16,027 bases of DNA from positions 1-16,027 of the forward strand of contig CAMIKG010000088.1 of assembly GCA_946221915.1 (NCBI GenBank), written 5' to 3'. Position numbers and translations under genes: made by a program. Below are positions 6,257-14,278 of the stretch, piece by piece (within the stretch, counting starts at the first letter, position 1; each line of letters begins with the position of its first letter). This stretch comes from an uncultured Erwinia sp. (GTDB lineage: Bacteria > Pseudomonadota > Gammaproteobacteria > Enterobacterales > Enterobacteriaceae). The notes below the pieces were generated by a model. It saw nothing but the letters and a program-made list of their open reading frames with translations. It was not told where the DNA came from and did not search any database.

Positions 6257-8332
6257 GTGAAATCAGCTGCCGCAACCGGGGTAAGGGTCGGCGTGGATGT
6301 CGGCGGAACCTTTACCGACTTCGTGTTATTTGATCCTGCCCAGCAACGCGATCTGTTCCATAAACAGCCGAGTACGCCGGATGACCCGGCGCGCGCCGTG
6401 CATGACGGACTGGCCGCGTTACTGGAAAAAAGCCAGCTGCCCGCCAGCGCCGTGTCTATGGTGCTGCACGGCACCACGCTGGGGCTGAATGCGATTATTC
6501 AGCGCCGCGGCGCAGATATTGCGCTGGTGGTCAGCCGCGGTTTTCGCGATGTGCTGGAAATCGGTCGCGCGCGCATGCCTTCCTCCTTTGATTTTCATGG
6601 CGACCGCGAGCCGGCGTTTCTGCCGCGCCAGCGGGTGCTGGAGATCCCGGCACGCTTTTCACCGCAGGGCGAACGTCAGCAGTGGCCGGAAGAGGCGGAT
6701 CTCGCCGCGCTGGCGCAGCAGATCCGTGAACTGAATGTCAGCGCCGTGGCGCTGATGACGCTGCACGGTTACGCCAGTCCAGAGGATGAGGCGCAACTGG
6801 CGCAGCTGCTGGCCGCACAACTGGAGACGATTCCGGTGCTGTCGGCGGCAGAACTGTGGCCGGAAATCCGTGAATATGAACGTACGCTGGTCGCCGGGCT
6901 GAATGCCTATATTCAGCCGCTGATGCAGCGCTATTTCAGCCGTCTTGAGCATCTGCCCGGGCTCAGCGCCCCGTTACTGATTACCGCGTCCAATGGCGGC
7001 GTCCTGCCGCTGGCCGCCGCACGCCAGCGCCCGGTGGATACGCTGCTCTCCGGACCGGCATCCGGCGTCACCGCCGCCGCGCAGCTGCTGAAACGCGCCG
7101 GTGGCGGCGGCTTTATCTCCTTTGATATGGGCGGCACCAGCAGTGATATCGCCATTTCCGCCACAGGCGAGGTGGAACGGGTTACCCGTACCGACATCGG
7201 CGGACTGCCGCTGATTTTGCCGGTGGTCGGTGTCGCGGCGATTGGCGCAGGCGGCGGCTCGCTGATTGCCGTCGATGACTACGGCATTCTCAAAGTCGGC
7301 CCGGAAAGCGCTGGCGCCGATCCTGGCCCGGTGGCTTATGGCCGCGGCGGTACGCAACCGACGGTGACCGACTGCTATCTGGTCAGCGGCATCCTGCAGG
7401 CGGACGCTTTCCTTGATGGCGCGCTGCCGCTGGACTTTGCCCGCGCGCAACAGGCGCTGGCCGCGCTGGCGCCTGCGCTGAATATCGAGGGTGAAGATGC
7501 TGCGGCGCGCGTTGCCGCCAGTGCGCTGGCGGTCGCCACCAGTCAGATGGCCAGTGAGCTGCATAAACTGCTGGCGCAGCGCGGGGTGGCGGGCAATGGC
7601 TTAACCCTGATTCCGTTTGGCGGCGCCGGGCCGACCCACGCCAACCTGCTGGCGGAAGAGGCGGGAATTGAGCGCATCCTGGTGCCGCTGCGTCCCGGCA
7701 CCTTCTGCGCGGAAGGGGCGGCAGCGGCCGATATTCGCCGCGATTTCGTTCGCAGCTTACGTCTTGATGTTAATGAAGCGAACCTGGCCGCGATCAACGT
7801 CGCCCTGCAGGCGCTGCGGCAGCAGGCACAGCAGTGGTTTGCCGACCAGGCGAGCGAATTTAGTCAGCACAGCCGCCGGGAAGTGGAAGCGGATATGCGC
7901 TACGCCGGACAGGCGTGGGAGCTGACCGTGGCGCTGGACGACGGGGAAACCCTGACGCTGGGGGCATTGCGCAGCGCATTTGAGGCGCTGCACCAACAGC
8001 GCTATGGCTTTATTAATGCCGATGCCAGCGTGGCGCTGACCACGCTGCGTCTGTCGCTGACCGTACTGCTGCCGGAACTGCCCGCCACGCTGCCTGTCGT
8101 CGTGCAGGGTCCGGCGACGCCACAGGGCTCGCGGCCGCTGTTCTGGCGCGGCCGCTGGATCGACGCCAGCGTCCGGGCGCGCCAGCAGTTAACGGTGGGC
8201 AGCACGCTGAGCGGCCCGGCGATTGTCGCCCAGGCCGATACCACTACCCTGATCCTGCCGGGCTGGCAGGGGCAGGTGGATGCGCAGGGCAATCTGCTGA
8301 TCGCGCGTCAGCCACAGGGAGGCGCGCGATGA
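6257..8332 (+). CDS. hyuA: ATP-dependent hydantoinase/oxoprolinase family subunit A
   Basis: A 691-residue ASKHA-fold subunit of the hydantoinase A / oxoprolinase family, the usual length. These enzymes use ATP to open lactam, hydantoin or imide rings together with subunit B (N-methylhydantoinase, 5-oxoprolinase, caprolactamase), while relatives carboxylate ketones. Visible motifs are the N-terminal phosphate loop VGVDVGGTFTDF (11-22), HGTTLGLNAIIQRRGA, LSGPASGV, the second phosphate loop FDMGGTSSDI (from 289), GAGGGSLI, PESAGADPGPVAYGRGG and PFGGAGPTHANLLAEE (from 453). The start is GTG 6257 with AGGAG six nt upstream; no earlier in-frame start has a comparable site. It overlaps hyuB by 4 nt, implying translational coupling. 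The substrate is unknown: none of the partner enzymes of creatinine or hydantoin pathways is in the window. Acetone carboxylase is unlikely because no gamma subunit follows. Confidence 0.88.
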   Translation: MKSAAATGVRVGVDVGGTFTDFVLFDPAQQRDLFHKQPSTPDDPARAVHDGLAALLEKSQLPASAVSMVLHGTTLGLNAIIQRRGADIALVVSRGFRDVLEIGRARMPSSFDFHGDREPAFLPRQRVLEIPARFSPQGERQQWPEEADLAALAQQIRELNVSAVALMTLHGYASPEDEAQLAQLLAAQLETIPVLSAAELWPEIREYERTLVAGLNAYIQPLMQRYFSRLEHLPGLSAPLLITASNGGVLPLAAARQRPVDTLLSGPASGVTAAAQLLKRAGGGGFISFDMGGTSSDIAISATGEVERVTRTDIGGLPLILPVVGVAAIGAGGGSLIAVDDYGILKVGPESAGADPGPVAYGRGGTQPTVTDCYLVSGILQADAFLDGALPLDFARAQQALAALAPALNIEGEDAAARVAASALAVATSQMASELHKLLAQRGVAGNGLTLIPFGGAGPTHANLLAEEAGIERILVPLRPGTFCAEGAAAADIRRDFVRSLRLDVNEANLAAINVALQALRQQAQQWFADQASEFSQHSRREVEADMRYAGQAWELTVALDDGETLTLGALRSAFEALHQQRYGFINADASVALTTLRLSLTVLLPELPATLPVVVQGPATPQGSRPLFWRGRWIDASVRARQQLTVGSTLSGPAIVAQADTTTLILPGWQGQVDAQGNLLIARQPQGGAR

Positions 8333-10317
8333 AACTCGATGCCGTCACCCTCGAAATTCTCAATAACAAGCTCACCGCGCTGACGGAAGAGATGTGCCAT
8401 ATCCTGCAGCGCACCGGGCGCACGCTGTATGTCAAAGAGACCGCCGACTTCTGCTGTGCGGTGGCTGACCGGCACGGCAAATTTTTCGCTTACCCGCGCG
8501 GCATCGGCGTATCCGGTTTTGTCGGACTCAACTCACTGCCGGTGATCGAAGCCGTGGACGATCTGCAGCCGGGGGATGTGATTATCACCAACGATCCCTA
8601 TCGCTCGCGCGGGCTGGCGACTCATCTGCCCGATCTGCAACTGCTGATGCCGTGGTTTATTGACGGCGAGATTGTCGCCTGGGGCTGGGCATTCCTGCAC
8701 GCCTCCGATGTCGGTGGCCGCGTGCCGAGCAGTATTTCCCCCACCAACAGCGACATTTATCAGGAAGGGCTGCAAATACCGCCGGTGAAACTGCTGCGCG
8801 CAGGCCAGCCCGATCAGACATTAATGCAGCTGCTGGCGGCCAACAGCCGTACCGGCGAAGCCAATGCGGGCGATATCCAGGCGATGCTGGCGGCGCTCAA
8901 TGCCGGTTATGCGCGTCTGCAACAAATTGTGCGCCAGCACGGCGCGGCGGATGTGCTGCAGGCGCAGGCGGATCTGCAGCAGTACGCCGCCGCGCGGGCA
9001 CGTCAGGTGCTGCGGCGGATTCCGGACGGCAGCTGGCGTTTCGAAGATTACCTGGATGATGAAGCCGGGCGCGGCTTGCCGCTGCGGCTGGCGCTGCAGG
9101 CGACGGTCACGGACGGTCTGATCCATCTCGATTTCAGCGGCAGCGATGCGCAGGTAGCGGCGGCGCTGAATATTCCCAGCCATGGTGAACCCCATGCCTG
9201 GCTGACACTGCGCGTACTGGCGCTGGTGTGTACGCTGGATAAAAGCGTGCCGCTCAATGCCGGGCTGCTGGCACCGGTGTCGCTGTATGCGCCGCCCGGC
9301 TCACTGGTCAATCCCCTTTTCCCGGCGGCGGTGGGCGTGCGCCATGCCACGGCGGTGCGCGTCAACGATCTGCTCAATGGCGTGCTGGCGCTGGCTTTGC
9401 CGCAGGTGATGCCTGCCGCCAGCGGCGGCACCATTATCCCGCTGGTGGTGGCGGAGCAGCGTCAGCATGGCCAGGGGCAAAACGTGCAGGTGATTGAGCC
9501 GATGGTCGGCGGTGGCGGCGGGCGTGCCGGACGCGATGGCATCGACGGACGCGATAACAGCATCTCCAATCTGGCGAATAACCCGGTGGAGATGGTGGAA
9601 GCCGAAACCGATATTCAGATCCTGCAGTATGCGCTGCGGCCTGACTCGGCGGGCGCAGGGCAGTGGCGCGGCGGCATGGGCCAGCAGATCCGTATTCGTA
9701 TTCAGAATGATGACAGCCAGCTGCTGGCGCGCGGTATGGAGCGCATGCTGTTTCAGCCGTGGGGCATCAACGGTGGACTGGCGGGCGCGCCTGCGCGCCT
9801 GACACTCAACCCGGGCCAGCCAGAGGCTCAGGCGCTCGGCAAGATTGACCTGCTCAGCGTGCGCAGCGGCGATGAAATTTTGCTGGAAACGCCCGGCGGC
9901 GGCGGCTGGGGCGATCCGCTGACGCGCGATATTGCGGCAGTCGTGCGTGATGTCGCCAGTGAACTGGTCAGCGTGCAGGCGGCGGCGCAGCAGTATGGCG
10001 TGGTGATTAACGAGCAGGGCGTCGATGAGGCAGCGACAGCTGCGCTGCGCCAGCAGGAGCGTCGCGGGTCATCAACCGGACGCGCGCGCGAAAACTGGCT
10101 GGCGGTCTTCAGCGACAGCTGGCTGACGCGCCTGAACACGCTGCTGTACCCGTTATCGCCCACGCTGCGCCAGCGTTATCGCCAGCAGGCGTTTGCCGCC
10201 GCACTGGCGCAATTACCCGCGGAGTTTCCGCTGCTTACTGCAGCCGATATCAACCCGGCCCGACAGGCTTTTGCTGAGGCGGTCGCCCGACTGGAACAGT
10301 CCGTGGCAGCGTCTTAA
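8329..10317 (+). CDS. hyuB: ATP-dependent hydantoinase/oxoprolinase family subunit B with C-terminal extension
   Basis: A 662-residue subunit B, expected to form the metal-dependent hydrolytic partner of the A subunit. Family motifs are VTLEILNNKL at the N-terminus, KETADFCCAVAD (36-47), ITNDPY (86-91), THLPDL (98-103), HASDVGG (124-130), IYQEGLQIPPVKLL, MVGGGGGRAGRDGIDG and ETPGGGGWGDPLTRD near 520. Two features are odd. The usual short link between NDPY and HLPD (NDPYxGGTHLPD) reads NDPYRSRGLATHLPD, three residues longer. After about residue 580, where family members commonly end, there are some 80 extra residues predicted helical (ENWLAVFSDSW, LRQRYRQQAFAAALAQL), with no cysteines or recognised domain. 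It begins with the ATGA overlap on hyuA and ends 21 bp before the binding-protein gene. Confidence 0.87.
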   Translation: MKLDAVTLEILNNKLTALTEEMCHILQRTGRTLYVKETADFCCAVADRHGKFFAYPRGIGVSGFVGLNSLPVIEAVDDLQPGDVIITNDPYRSRGLATHLPDLQLLMPWFIDGEIVAWGWAFLHASDVGGRVPSSISPTNSDIYQEGLQIPPVKLLRAGQPDQTLMQLLAANSRTGEANAGDIQAMLAALNAGYARLQQIVRQHGAADVLQAQADLQQYAAARARQVLRRIPDGSWRFEDYLDDEAGRGLPLRLALQATVTDGLIHLDFSGSDAQVAAALNIPSHGEPHAWLTLRVLALVCTLDKSVPLNAGLLAPVSLYAPPGSLVNPLFPAAVGVRHATAVRVNDLLNGVLALALPQVMPAASGGTIIPLVVAEQRQHGQGQNVQVIEPMVGGGGGRAGRDGIDGRDNSISNLANNPVEMVEAETDIQILQYALRPDSAGAGQWRGGMGQQIRIRIQNDDSQLLARGMERMLFQPWGINGGLAGAPARLTLNPGQPEAQALGKIDLLSVRSGDEILLETPGGGGWGDPLTRDIAAVVRDVASELVSVQAAAQQYGVVINEQGVDEAATAALRQQERRGSSTGRARENWLAVFSDSWLTRLNTLLYPLSPTLRQRYRQQAFAAALAQLPAEFPLLTAADINPARQAFAEAVARLEQSVAAS

Positions 10318-10338
10318 TTTTACCTCCAGGAGAACACT

Positions 10339-11424
10339 ATGCGTATCAAAATGGTTCGTACACTGCTGCTGGCAGCGCTGATGGGCAGCAGCGCGCTGGC
10401 CACCGCCGCAGATAACAACACGCCTGCGCCAACCGATGAAGTGGTGGTCGGGGTTTATGGCGGCGACTGGGAGAAGAATATCCGCGCCGCCGGGCTGGAG
10501 CAGTTCGCCAGAGAAAATAACCTGAAGCTGACGGTGGTGCCGGGCGCGGACGCCGAGTGGTTCGCCAAACTGCGCGCGGCGAAAGGCCGCCGTTCGCCAT
10601 ACGATGTGGTGGTGTTCCAGCCAGATACCGTGCAGCGCGCGGCAGCGGCGGGCCTGCTGCAGCCGCTGGATCAACAGCATATCCCGAATCTCGGCAAGCT
10701 GTATCAGAGTGTGCAGTCGCGCTTTACCCGCGACGGCAAACTGTGGGCAGCACCATTCAGCCTCGGCCAGCTGGGGCTGGCGTATCGCAGCGACCTGGTG
10801 AAGACACCGCCGAAGCGCTGGCTGGATCTGTGGAACCCGGAATACAAAGGCCATGTGGCGATCTCCTCACCGACCTATGCCGCCGGACTGCAGTTCTTCG
10901 CCGGGCTGGTGAACGCGCTGGGCGGTAAACTGAACAACCCGGCGGATGTCGATAAAGCCTTCAGCAAACTGGCGGAGCTGCGCGGCAACGCGGTGGCCTT
11001 CCCGGACAGCCCGGGGGCGATTCAGACCCTGCTGGAACGTGGTGATGCCTGGGTGGTGCCGTACTGGGATGGCCGCGTCTTTGCCTTAAAACAGCAGGGG
11101 CTGAAAGTGGACTTCGTCTATCCCGAGGATGGCCCGGTGGTGGGGGCGGCTAACTGGGTGATCCCGAAGGGCGCGCCGAACCTGGCGAACGCCTACAAAG
11201 TGGTCAATGCGCTGTCTGACGCCAAAGTGCAGAAAGCCTTCTCCGATCAGTCGCTGTACGGCATGACCAACAAAGAGGTGCAGTACAGCGAGAATCTGAA
11301 AAAACAGGTGCAGGTGGGGGAAGAGGCTTACAGCAAGCTGATCTGGATTGACTATACCACCGCGACGCCCGCGCTGGCGGACTGGACTAACCGCTGGAGC
11401 CAGGCGCTGGGTGGCGCGCGATGA
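10339..11424 (+). CDS. PotD-like periplasmic substrate-binding protein of an ABC importer
   Basis: A 361-residue extracytoplasmic binding protein resembling the spermidine/putrescine-binding family. It has a clear Sec signal peptide: basic MRIKMVR, the hydrophobic run LLLAALMGSSALA and a cleavage site near residues 22-24 (ATAA before DNN). The mature part opens EVVVGVYGGDWEKNI and has SPYDVVVFQPD, WAAPFSLGQLGLAYRSD and WLDLWNPEYKGHVAI, as in PotD-type proteins. There is no lipobox, so it is free in the periplasm. Gene order binding protein-ATPase-permease-permease and 4-nt overlap with the ATPase make one importer. Linkage to hyuAB suggests that the ligand is the hydantoinase substrate or a precursor rather than a polyamine. 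AGGAG lies six nt before the ATG. Confidence 0.9.
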   Translation: MRIKMVRTLLLAALMGSSALATAADNNTPAPTDEVVVGVYGGDWEKNIRAAGLEQFARENNLKLTVVPGADAEWFAKLRAAKGRRSPYDVVVFQPDTVQRAAAAGLLQPLDQQHIPNLGKLYQSVQSRFTRDGKLWAAPFSLGQLGLAYRSDLVKTPPKRWLDLWNPEYKGHVAISSPTYAAGLQFFAGLVNALGGKLNNPADVDKAFSKLAELRGNAVAFPDSPGAIQTLLERGDAWVVPYWDGRVFALKQQGLKVDFVYPEDGPVVGAANWVIPKGAPNLANAYKVVNALSDAKVQKAFSDQSLYGMTNKEVQYSENLKKQVQVGEEAYSKLIWIDYTTATPALADWTNRWSQALGGAR

Positions 11425-12506
11425 GTGCAGTCTCCATCCAGGCCGTGGCGCGTCACTTTGAGCAGCACCGCGCCCTTGAGGATGTCAGCATTGAGATTGG
11501 TCAGGGGGAGTTTTTCTCCCTGCTGGGACCGAGCGGCTGCGGCAAAACCACGCTGCTGAATATTATCGCTGGCTTCCTCGCGCCAACGGCGGGGCGGGTA
11601 TTGCTGGGCGGCACGGATGTCACTGCACTGCCGCCCTACCGGCGCAACATCGGCATGGTGTTCCAGAACTATGCGCTGTTCCCGCATCTCAGCGTGGCGG
11701 AGAACATCGCCTATGGCCTGAAGGTGCGCAAATTCAGCCGCGCAGAGCAGCAGAAGCGGGTGACGGAAGTGCTGAAGCAGGTGCGGCTGGAGGGGCTGGC
11801 GCAGCGTCGGCCCCATCAGCTGTCCGGCGGTCAGCAGCAGCGGGTGGCGATCGCGCGCGCACTGGCGATTGAACCGCAGGTACTGCTGCTCGACGAACCC
11901 CTCTCTAACCTCGATGCGCGGCTGCGCAAAGCGATGCAGGAGGAGCTGCGCGCCCTGCAGCAGCGTGTCGGCATCACCACCATTCTGGTGACGCACGATC
12001 AGGAAGAGGCGCTGACGCTGTCGGACCGTATCGGTATTCTCGGCAATGGCCAGCTACAGCAGGTCGGTGCGCCGCAGGCGCTGTACCGCACGCCGCATAA
12101 CCGCTTTGTCGCCGAATTTATCGGTCAGGCCAACCTGCTGGCGGTGACGCCCACCGGCAATGGCCGCTGGCAGGCAAACGACCACTTTGTGGCCGCGCAG
12201 CAGGCGCTGCAGTTATCCGCCACGCCGCCGGATGCCACTGGCAGCCTGTTGATTCTGCGCCCGGAGCGCATTCAGTTTGCCACTGACACCGCGCCGCCGC
12301 AGCTCAACCAGACACCCGCCACGGTGCGCGCGGCGAGCTATGCGGGTGCCAGCGTGCGCCTCAGCTGCGTACTGCCTGGCGGCGGTGAATTGCAGGTGCA
12401 CGCCGACGAGCAGCAATTCGCCCGTCTGCCGGAAGCAGGGCAGCCCTGCACGCTGCGCTGGCGACCGGAGGATGTCATTGTCCTGCCCGCCGGGGGCGCA
12501 GCATGA
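11421..12506 (+). CDS. ABC importer ATPase, PotA-like
   Basis: A 361-residue ATP-binding subunit with all catalytic motifs: Walker A GPSGCGKT (36-43), Q-loop Q82 (MVFQNYALFPHLSV), signature LSGGQQQR (134-141), Walker B VLLLDEP (154-160) and the switch His in LVTHDQEEA (H192). Residues after ~240 form a TOBE-type regulatory domain, as in PotA and other CUT1/POPT ATPases. It is expected on the cytoplasmic face, driving the two permeases encoded next. It overlaps the binding-protein gene and the first permease gene by 4 nt each. Confidence 0.92.
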   Translation: MSAVSIQAVARHFEQHRALEDVSIEIGQGEFFSLLGPSGCGKTTLLNIIAGFLAPTAGRVLLGGTDVTALPPYRRNIGMVFQNYALFPHLSVAENIAYGLKVRKFSRAEQQKRVTEVLKQVRLEGLAQRRPHQLSGGQQQRVAIARALAIEPQVLLLDEPLSNLDARLRKAMQEELRALQQRVGITTILVTHDQEEALTLSDRIGILGNGQLQQVGAPQALYRTPHNRFVAEFIGQANLLAVTPTGNGRWQANDHFVAAQQALQLSATPPDATGSLLILRPERIQFATDTAPPQLNQTPATVRAASYAGASVRLSCVLPGGGELQVHADEQQFARLPEAGQPCTLRWRPEDVIVLPAGGAA

Positions 12507-13387
12507 TGCGCCGCTTCGCGTTCTGGCGTTCGCCGGATGCCTTCCCGTGGCTGATGCTGACGCCGTGTCTGGTGTTTCTGCTGCTGTTCCTGCTGGCGCC
12601 GCTGCTGCAGCTGTTCGACCAAAGCCTGACCGCCGTCGACGCGCTGCTGGAACCGCTGCCGGGCTTTAGCCTGGCGCAATATCTGCAGGTATTTAGCGAA
12701 CCGCAGTATCGCTACGCCTTGCTGACCACGCTGTGGGTGTCGCTGCTGACCGCCTTTCTCACCGTGCTGCTCGCCTGGCCCGCCGCCTGGCTGCTGGTCA
12801 ACGTGCGGCGGCGCAGCTGGCGTACGCTGCTGTACGTGGTGCTGATTTCGCCACTGCTGACCAGCGTGGTGATCCGCACCTTCGCCTGGATTGTGCTGCT
12901 GGCGCAAAACGGCCTGATCAACAGCGCGCTGCTGGCGACCGGCCTGATCCCGCAGCCGCTCGGCATGCTGTGGAATATGCAGGCGGTGATCCTCGCCTAT
13001 GTGCAGGTGATGCTGCCGTTTGCTGTTTTACCGCTGATTACCTCGCTGAACGAGATTGCGCCGGCATTACGTCTGGCGTCGATGAGTCTGGGCGCGACGC
13101 CCGGCCATACCTTCCGCCGCGTGGTGCTGCCGCTGACGCTGCCGGGCATGCTGACCGGCTTTATTATTGTGTTTTCGCTGGCGGCGGGCAGCTACATCAC
13201 GCCGCTGCTGATTGGCGGACGCCTGCAGCCGCTGCTGCCGATCGCCATCTATCAGCAGGCGATGCAAATCGCTAACCTGCCGCTGGCGGCGGCACTGTCG
13301 CTGACGCTGCTGGTGATGACTCTGCTGATGGCGGGCATCGCGGGAGCGGTACTGAGACGCTGGGAGAAAAAAACCTATGGTTACTGA
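12503..13387 (+). CDS. ABC importer permease, PotB-like
   Basis: A 294-residue inner-membrane subunit with about six transmembrane segments; the first is at ~14-38 (WLMLTPCLVFLLLFLLAPLL). The EAA loop that contacts the ATPase is seen as LNEIAPALRLASMSLGATPG followed by VVLPLTLPGM. Length and order are those of PotB in polyamine/opine/phosphonate-type importers. It starts in a 4-nt overlap with the ATPase gene and its end overlaps the next permease by 11 nt. Confidence 0.9.
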   Translation: MMRRFAFWRSPDAFPWLMLTPCLVFLLLFLLAPLLQLFDQSLTAVDALLEPLPGFSLAQYLQVFSEPQYRYALLTTLWVSLLTAFLTVLLAWPAAWLLVNVRRRSWRTLLYVVLISPLLTSVVIRTFAWIVLLAQNGLINSALLATGLIPQPLGMLWNMQAVILAYVQVMLPFAVLPLITSLNEIAPALRLASMSLGATPGHTFRRVVLPLTLPGMLTGFIIVFSLAAGSYITPLLIGGRLQPLLPIAIYQQAMQIANLPLAAALSLTLLVMTLLMAGIAGAVLRRWEKKTYGY

Positions 13388-14183
13388 CCGTTCCCTGCTG
13401 GCGCGCAGCCGCCACTACGCAGTATGGCTGGCGGGCAGCGCGGTGTTTCTGTTTCTCGCACTGCCGGTGCTGGTGATTGTGCTGTCGGCATTCAGTCCTG
13501 ACGCCTGGCCGCAGTTTCCGCCGCGTGACTTTTCGCTGCGCTGGTTCCGCGCGCTGGCGCAGGACGACGGCTGGCAGCAGTCGCTGTGGCTGAGCGTCTG
13601 GCTGCTGCTGCTGGTCACGCCGCTGACAGTGATCCTCGGCACGCTCGCCGCCTGGGCGCTGGCGCGGCTGGAGTTCCGCTACCGCCAGGCGTTGCAGGCC
13701 TTTATTCTGTCGCCGCTGATGATCCCGCAGGTGGTGCTGGGCATTGCGCTGCTCTACATCCTCACCAGCGCCGATCTCGCCGGTTACAGCAGCGGACTGG
13801 TAATCGGCCATATGGTGGTGGCGCTGCCATACGTGGTGCGCACGGTGAGCGTCAGCCTGGTGGCGATGGACCGGCGGCTGGAAGCGGTATCGATGAGCCT
13901 GGGGGCAGGGCGCTGGTACACCTTCCGCCACATCACGCTGCCGCTGATTACGCCGGGCATCGTCGCGGGCGCGGTGTTTACCGCCGTCACCTCATTTGGC
14001 GAAATCTCGGTGAGCCTGTTCCTCAGCGCGCCCGACAGCATCACGGTGCCGGTGCGCATATTTAACTATGTCGACCAGACCTTTGACCCGACGGTAAATG
14101 CCATCTCGGTGATCATCATCGCTATCGCCGTGGCGCTGCTGCTGGTGATTGAGAAGTTTATCGGCTTAACCAAACTGTGGTGA
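13377..14183 (+). CDS. ABC importer permease, PotC-like
   Basis: A 268-residue inner-membrane subunit, the second half of the permease pair. The first transmembrane segment is AVFLFLALPVLVIVLSAFSPD, matching PotC-type starts. The EAA loop reads MDRRLEAVSMSLGAGRWYTFRHITLPLITPGI. The ATG lies inside the end of the preceding gene, with GGGAG upstream, which suggests coupled translation. It is the last gene of the importer; 95 bp separate it from the monooxygenase gene. Confidence 0.9.
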   Translation: MVTDRSLLARSRHYAVWLAGSAVFLFLALPVLVIVLSAFSPDAWPQFPPRDFSLRWFRALAQDDGWQQSLWLSVWLLLLVTPLTVILGTLAAWALARLEFRYRQALQAFILSPLMIPQVVLGIALLYILTSADLAGYSSGLVIGHMVVALPYVVRTVSVSLVAMDRRLEAVSMSLGAGRWYTFRHITLPLITPGIVAGAVFTAVTSFGEISVSLFLSAPDSITVPVRIFNYVDQTFDPTVNAISVIIIAIAVALLLVIEKFIGLTKLW

Positions 14184-14190
14184 CGCCCGC

Positions 14191-14212
14191 CGCTGCGCCT
14201 TTATGAGCAGCG
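14191..14212 (+). repeat. Weak hairpin after the permease gene
   Basis: CGCTGC (14191-14196) pairs with GCAGCG (14207-14212) around a 10-nt loop, 8 bp after the permease stop. No T-run follows, so I do not call it a terminator. It may be an mRNA-stabilising hairpin or chance. Confidence 0.2.
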
Positions 14213-14278
14213 TGGTAAAGCTCAGCGGATTTTGTTACTGGTATAAAACTGGCTGCACCTTATGTTGATAAGCACACT

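Noticed and set aside
6130..6333. Short rightward gene overlapping the hyuA start
   Set aside because: It covers the promoter palindromes and the first codons of hyuA in another frame; no ribosome site or family resemblance.
6257..10317. Acetone or acetophenone carboxylase
   Set aside because: Subunit lengths and context fit hydantoinase/lactamase pairs, and no small gamma subunit gene follows.
10339..14183. True spermidine/putrescine importer potABCD
   Set aside because: Gene order is D-A-B-C rather than the E. coli A-B-C-D, and it is embedded behind hyuAB, so pot names would overstate what is known of the substrate.
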